NCBI GenBank assembly: GCA_003254925.1 | Contig: QANZ01027320.1 | Span: 330,674-394,673, forward strand | Source: Chamaecrista fasciculata | Taxonomy: Eukaryota > Streptophyta > Magnoliopsida > Fabales > Fabaceae | Length of the DNA: 64,000 nucleotides | Direction of reading: 5' to 3' | Part shown: positions 57,901 through 64,000 of the stretch, one piece after another | How the letters are laid out: each line of letters starts with the position of its first letter | How positions within the stretch are numbered: the first letter of the stretch is position 1 | Translations under genes and position numbers: made by a program | Notes under the pieces: generated by a model | What the model saw: the letters and a program-made list of their open reading frames with translations, nothing else | Databases searched by the model: none | Told to the model about the DNA's origin: nothing

Positions 57901-60900
57901 GAATTGCAAAGTATTGCAGGCATGTTGCATTACACATACACCTAGCTTTCTTATAGTTTCTCAAAATTCATAATGGGATATGATGCTGATTTATTGATAT
58001 TATGAAATCTTTCACACAGCAACTCTATCTTGCTGGAAACCAAATAACGTCAATGGCAAGCCTACCACAGCTTCCTAATCTGGAGGCAAGCTTCACTTTA
58101 CAAATTTTTAATCCAAATCTTATTATGGCATTCAACTTAAGCTTTTCAAAATTTAAGTATTTGATTGTTTATGCTCTATTTTCCTTTTACAGTTCCTTTC
58201 TGTTGCTCAAAATAAGTTGAAGTCTCTTGCAATGGCAAGTCAACCTCGACTCCAGGTTGTTTTGGTGTTTTGATTTTTGACCATATATATTATGTTATAT
58301 ATGCCTTTATAATCAAATTTTAATTGAAAATAATTTATTGCAGGTCTTAGCTGCTAGCAAGAACAGAATTTCTACTCTAAAGGGGTTCCCCTATCTACCG
58401 GTTCTTGAGGTTAGTCTGGTGACATCATATGTATTAGATCTAATGATTGATGACTGGTTTGTCAAGTGATCTTATGTCTTTACACTTCTATATTAATAGA
58501 CTTTTGCTTGGATGTGGTTCATTTTGTATTTTTGTCTGACAAACTTTCCTAGTACTTGTTCAAATATTAAGGCCATAAGTAAATTATCGCTTCGAACTTC
58601 AAAGCAAATAGAATAGTGTGAACTAGTGAGCAGTGGACACCATAATCTTTTTCCTTTATATTTTATTAAATTGTCGTGAGAAGCCAGTTTTAAGGGAAAA
58701 AGCACCAAAAGTTACAAGGGCTTGCCAAATTCCTTGATTTCAGCATGTGAGGACTTTACACATCAATCTCCTCATCTTGATTGGACCGAAGAGGTTCAAC
58801 AGTTGAGGTGTGAGCAAAATGACCAAATTCTGCTGGTCCTTAAAGCCAAATTAAAGTAAACAGAAGGAAGCAAACTTGTGTATCCCTAAGAAAAAGCTTT
58901 GGTGCATATTGATGCTCAAAATGGTAGGAATATATTAATAAGAAGCCTCTTTAATATAAAAGAATATAACTGCGTGGTAAAGTGAAGGATTTAAGAATAG
59001 TATATCATATATATATATACTTTGAATTGTGAAAATAAGGAGAGCCAAAGTAATTGGGAAAAGAAGGATAAAACAAATTATATTTGCTTGCTGCCAATTA
59101 AATGTACAGCAAACTTATATTAAAAAGGTAATAATTCATAATTTGATTGATTTTTGGCCACCCACATTACTGGTAAGTGGTAATTTTACTTTTGCGTATG
59201 TAGACTGACATACTGTTACTTTCTATGATGTTCTCCTGTAGCATTTGCGGGTGGAGGAGAACCCTATACTTAAGATGCCTCATTTAGAAGCAGCATCGAT
59301 TTTGCTAGTTGGGTCTACTTTGAAAAAATTTAATGATAGAGGTACAAGTGGTAAAATCATTTTTAGCATTTTGCATTTTAATATTGTTGCCAGGCTTCAT
59401 GAAAAGAAGAATACTATTGTACACTTGTACTGATAGTTTTCAGCTGATTCCTATGGCTGCATGTGTTCTATTATTTATTTATTTTATATTAATTTTTTTG
59501 TTGAAAAATGTGTTCTATTAAGTTATTTAGTGTCCATCCATTTTTTGAAAATGGAAAGTTTTGCAGATCTTTCTCGTGAGGAACGGGCAATAGCAAAGCG
59601 ATATCCAGCACATACAGCTTTATGCATTAGAGATGGTTGGGAATTTAGCCGCCCTGAGCATGCTGCAGGTAAATAGTCCAGGCCTTGACCTCACACTATG
59701 TTAGTGTCTGTCTTGCCCATTGCGTTATCTTAGCATCACTACTGTCTGCAATTTTTTTTTGTGGTGGGGGGGGGGAGGTTTGATGAACAAGTGACNACTG
59801 TATGAAGAAGTAATGACATATGGTTCCTATTAATGTGGATAGAAAGCAAAGTGCAACACCTATGTATATGCTGTAAAATCTGGGTTCTAAGTAATGATAA
59901 TATCATAAGATGCCATTTATTAGGAGGGAGGAAAGGTACAAAAAGTACAAAGCATAGAGTATGAGATGTCATCCAAAAAGAATGGTAATACAAATATTTG
60001 GTGATTAAGCAGCATGTGGTCTATGAATCTGAAACACGTCATTTGTGTTAATTCTATTGCATACTACTGGCAACTTTTTGTGATCTATCATATTCTGCCT
60101 AACATTGCTTTGGGCTGCCGATGAAAATAACTGAGATTAAAGAGTAGTGAGGAAATAACAGTTTAAATTCACAGCAAAATTTGATCATTAAGCTTTTGTT
60201 ATGTTAATGTCATGTACATGGTTTGAGGATTAAAATAATGTTAAATAAATCTCGCAGCTAGCACTACATGGACTGATAGTGAGAAATTGCAAAAATCAAA
60301 ATTTAACATAAACTTCCGATAGCTTGGCTTTGTGCTTACCCAATTGATCATTCTGACTAAATTTTGTGTGTCCATAAGCAGGTGAATATCATCAAATCCA
60401 GTTAAATAGCATATGGGCTTGCTGTAAGCCTGTAGCCATTATATAGTTCTTGTAATGGCTGACCCCATTTATCAAAATTTTGAGACTCTAAGGACCCAAT
60501 TACAAATATTAAGTGTAAGAACTAATTTGCAGTAGCAATGAAACTTTAGGGACTACTGAAATAATTAAACCACATTTTGAAGTGCCCTGCCTTCCTCAGC
60601 TGAAATTGTGGTTTTAATATTTCATGTTTTTTTATTTTTATCTGACTGAGGTTTCATTCTCTCATTCTATATATACTGGGTTTCTCCTTCATCATTCTTG
60701 AAGGCTCTAGTTCTTAATTGTGGTCTAATTATCTAATCAACAGAGTCAACTTTCCGATTTCTTGTTGAGCAATGGAAGGACCAATTGCCTCCTGGGTTTT
60801 TCCTCAGGCAAGCCTCCATAGATCAACCTTTAGAAGAAGATGCTTGTCGCTGTCATTTCACTTTCAATCAAGATAGTGAAATGAGTATTGCTGAGCCATT

Positions 60901-63900
60901 AGTCTTAAAATACCAATGGTTTCTTGGTGAGAGGACGCTTTCAAACTTTGTTCCTATTCCAGATGCTACTGATGAGGTAATTCAATTGTTGCTGCTTGGA
61001 ATTTTGTTTGTCAATTTATTTTTGTATAATTTAATTTTTCCTGGCATTATGTGATGCCCAGATTTACTGGCCAAAACGTGAAGATATAAAAAAATTTCTG
61101 AAAGTGGAATGTACTCCCATTATAGGAGAGACGGAGTACCCTCCCATTTATGCCATCAGTTCACCAGTTTTACCAGGTATGCATATTGATATGCCCTTAA
61201 AGATGCATTACTATATTTTAAAAATCAGTCCCACAGTATTAAAGTGGTTCATGAATTTAGGCTTCAGAGAAAATGTGAAGCTTGTGGTATAAAGATAAAT
61301 GAATGAATATGAATTCCTTTTCATACACATGATCATTCTTTTCTATATAATTTTTTGTTATTTGAAACAAATAAACATCCACTGCCAACCTAATTTATTG
61401 TTCCAGTTCTGTTAAAAAAAAAAAAAAATCATTGTTCCAGTTCAATTTCTGAATATTTGAGAAACTGTCGTTATTTTGGCCTCCCTCTAGGATCCTGCAA
61501 ATGGTTTGTTTCAGAGCAGTGGTCCTTATGGATTTACAGGATTTAAAAAGCTCCATTAAGTAGTATGTTTTGTTTGATTTAGGAAGATTGCTTGTTACCA
61601 GTAATTGTGATTTTTTTCTTCTAATGAATGAATTATTTTTCTTTTAAAAAATGGCTGGTCATCTAAATTTATTTCAATGATACAAACAATATTAATTGAC
61701 TGATTTTTTTACTATACTTTCATGTACTGTTCAATTGTCTTTGAATAAAGTAATGCTACATGAGAGTGAGATCTCCAATTTCTGATTGGCCAAAGAAATG
61801 GTATCTCTAGGATTCATGTGTCATATATGAGTGCTTTGGTGTTTTAATAACTTCAATAACTTCTCAGTGCATATAACATGTTACATGCATTAAATATGAT
61901 TTTACTTTTCTGCCTTGCACAAGGAAATGGAATTCCAAAGGTTGTGAACCTTGAAGTGCAAGGCGAACTTGTTGAAGGAAGTACTATCAGGGGTTGTGCT
62001 GTGGTGGCTTGGTGTGGGGGAACTCCAGGAAAAGGTGTTGCTAGGTGAGTTAGCATTATCATGCATACTGCTCTGCTATAAAAAATGATGCTATGCAGGT
62101 TTATGGCATCTGTTATATCTACTTTCTTTTCTTCAGTTGGTTGAGGAGAAAATGGAACAGCAGTCCTGTGGTAATTGCTGGTGCAGAGGAGGAAGAGTAT
62201 CTACTCACCATAGATGATGTTGATTCAAGTTTAGTTTTCATGTACACTCCAGTCACAGAGGAAGGTGTTAAAGGAGACCCTCAATATAAGTACACAGATT
62301 TTATAAAAGCTGGTGAGTATTCTATTAATCCAATTTCTTCCTTTTTCTTTTAATTTTCCATACCTTGTAAATCGATTTTGTTAGAGTCGTACCTTTGGCT
62401 TGCATGAATGCAGTTATGCATACAAGGCATAAGACACCAGTACACTAATATTCCCTTTTTACAAACAATGAGAACTGAAAAGCCTGCTAAAATAATTATG
62501 GAGAATGTCAGAATGTAAAGACAGATCTTGAAAGAGCTAATTTATGAAAAGCAAGATCTGAACTGGTAAATAACTACATTTTTAATGTGTCAAATTATTT
62601 GTGATCCAAACGATTAAAACTAATGAATGTTGGGCTTCTCTTGTTTGTCTCATGTTAAATTACTTATGCATATGAATACTAAGACCCCTTCTCCCCTGAC
62701 TTTCAGATCTGCATATATATTTTGAAAATGCCACATACCTCGGGGTACAAAGTTCGAAATATTTCTAGGGAACTTACTTTGTTGGTTTATTATTCCTTTT
62801 CTTCAACACATTCATTTTCATGCTTTGCTTTGCTCAATAGGGATTTATAGTTGAGATGGAAAAGATGAGAACAAACTGGATAGATGTGCAATGGTGCACA
62901 AGCCATAATGCATGAAATGACTTATTTAGAATATTGATTTGACATATAGAGGGTTTAATCAATGTTTACAAACTCAGGGTGGCGAAATTGAAATGGTTCA
63001 GAATTGAAGAAGTGTGATGTCTTCAAAGGAAATATTGGAAATTGGTAGCTTATTGGCTTAAGAAAACTATGGCATTTGTATGATGGGAATATATTGAAGA
63101 TGAGAGTGCATTAGCCTTAACATTCATGAAATAATTCCCATTTCACTGTCTAATTGTTCTTTGATTATCACTTTTTTCTCTTCATATCGCAGCACCTCCA
63201 TCTGTCAGCAATGTTCAAATAGTTGGAGATGCTGTTGAAGGAAGTACCATCAAAGGAGTTGGTGATTATTTTGGTGGTAGGGAGGGTCCCAGCAAGTTTG
63301 AGTGGTTAAGAGAGAACAAGGATAATGGGTTAGTATACTCTTCAAGCTTAAATGAAAGGGATGTGAACGATAAGTTAAATGAATATATTTCTCATTTTGG
63401 CTTTCTGTTTTTTATTTCTCAAATTGGAATAAGAATAGTTGCATAACTTTCTTAGTAAATTTTAAAGGTTATTTTAAGAATAATGGTGGTGAATTCTTGT
63501 GGCAATATGTAGTCTTTTGGCATAGCTGGTTAGAGAAAAATATCACTACATCTTTGCTCTTACCGAGTTAATATGCTGGGGTTTTCTTTACTTACACTTT
63601 TTGTGACAAAATGTCTGAAAGAATTGCTTGCTTGATTCATTTTTATAGGTACAACCGTTCAAGGGTATCTATACAAAGTATAAAAGCTACCTTATGAAAG
63701 ACAATAACTACAGAAATGAATATTACTAATTTTTAGGGATTGATTGATAACCTAATTTCTAGGAATTCTAATTAATCTTAGGGGTCAAACATTATGACTG
63801 TAATTAATTTACAATTTGCTTTGCTTCCATTGATTCTTAACATTTTGGCATTCATCTTAAAGTTATTTTTCTCATTATTTGTTTTACTAAGCTCCTTCCT

Positions 63901-64000
63901 CTTGTTTTTTTTGTGGCAAACCTATGCAGAGACTTTCTCTTAGTGTCAGCTGGTACTTCTGAATATACCTTGACCAAAGAGGATGTTGGCCAGCGTTTGG
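54923..64000 (+). CDS. AIR9: AIR9-like microtubule-associated protein, 5' part (runs off the window)
   Basis: Fifteen exons read by splice sites and phase: 54923-55768, 56749-56820, 57638-57703, 57848-57919, 58020-58085, 58193-58255, 58344-58409, 59242-59341, 59567-59668, 60744-60976, 61062-61176, 61924-62044, 62137-62312, 63193-63328, 63930-64000+; about 768 residues so far, less than half of a typical AIR9 (about 1700 aa). Exon 1 (282 aa) is a basic Ser/Arg/Pro-rich region, the expected microtubule-binding part. Exons 2-8 encode leucine-rich repeats of 21-24 residues each (VLDLSFNDF, QLYLAGNQI, FLSVAQNKL, VLAASKNRI). After DLSREERAIAKRYP come the repeated A9 domains (VEGSTIRGCAVVAW, VEGSTIKGVGDYFGG). 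AIR9 marks cortical microtubules, the preprophase band and the cell-plate insertion site in Arabidopsis. Introns after exons 4 and 5 have GC donors. No lesion is seen. Confidence 0.93.

Overview
This is a plant nuclear (eudicot) sequence. It is AT-rich, has GT-AG introns, and is dense in small foldback transposons. It carries a tandem cluster of G-type lectin S-receptor-like kinase (S-RLK) genes followed by the 5' half of a gene for AIR9, a microtubule-associated protein. The repeat style (9-bp-TSD foldback MITEs with 'ggtccc/gggacc' ends, tRNA-like SINEs) looks legume-like, but that assignment is an impression, not a demonstrated fact. Single Ns at 7493, 16305, 43791 and 59796 and a 162-N gap at 42021-42182 show a draft assembly.

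Layout. 1-2771: non-coding, with a 202-bp-period tandem duplication at the edge. 2772-6996: S-RLK1, intact, 7 exons, 823 aa. 7855-8064 (minus): a possible small secreted cysteine-containing peptide. 8398-12698: S-RLK2, a pseudogene with two in-frame stops and no signal peptide. 13659-17620: GC-rich 29-bp minisatellite elements in two diverged copies, separated by a stray copy of an S-RLK2 segment. 17858-24033: S-RLK3, a pseudogene with most of the lectin part deleted in frame, a 1-nt deletion in the kinase and no last exon; its first intron holds a MITE, itself interrupted by a very young LTR element carrying one unidentified long ORF. 26315-31160: S-RLK4, intact, 848 aa. 32657-35011: S-RLK5, transmembrane plus kinase only. 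37118-46951: S-RLK6, an otherwise intact 841-codon-class gene split in exon 6 by a 5.5-kb Helitron. 46952-54100: gene-poor, with MITEs, a solo LTR, a TRIM-like LTR element and a SINE. 54923-64000: AIR9, 15 exons visible, running off the window.

All S-RLKs share the same exon plan: one large ectodomain exon, a TM exon, a juxtamembrane/G-loop exon, a 211-nt exon, a 238-nt exon, a 148-151-nt exon and a last exon ending in a short conserved tail. The fixed exon lengths allow each lesion to be placed to the base. S-RLK2, 4 and 5 form one close subgroup (tandem duplicates); S-RLK1, 3 and 6 are more divergent. The cluster shows birth-and-death evolution: two full intact receptors, one ectodomain-less kinase, and three broken copies, each broken differently. 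The best individual observations are the Helitron insertion with exact host A/T junctions and captured exons, the identical-LTR element with an unknown 818-aa ORF, the TRIM-like element with a 5-bp duplication, and two consecutive GC-AG introns in AIR9.
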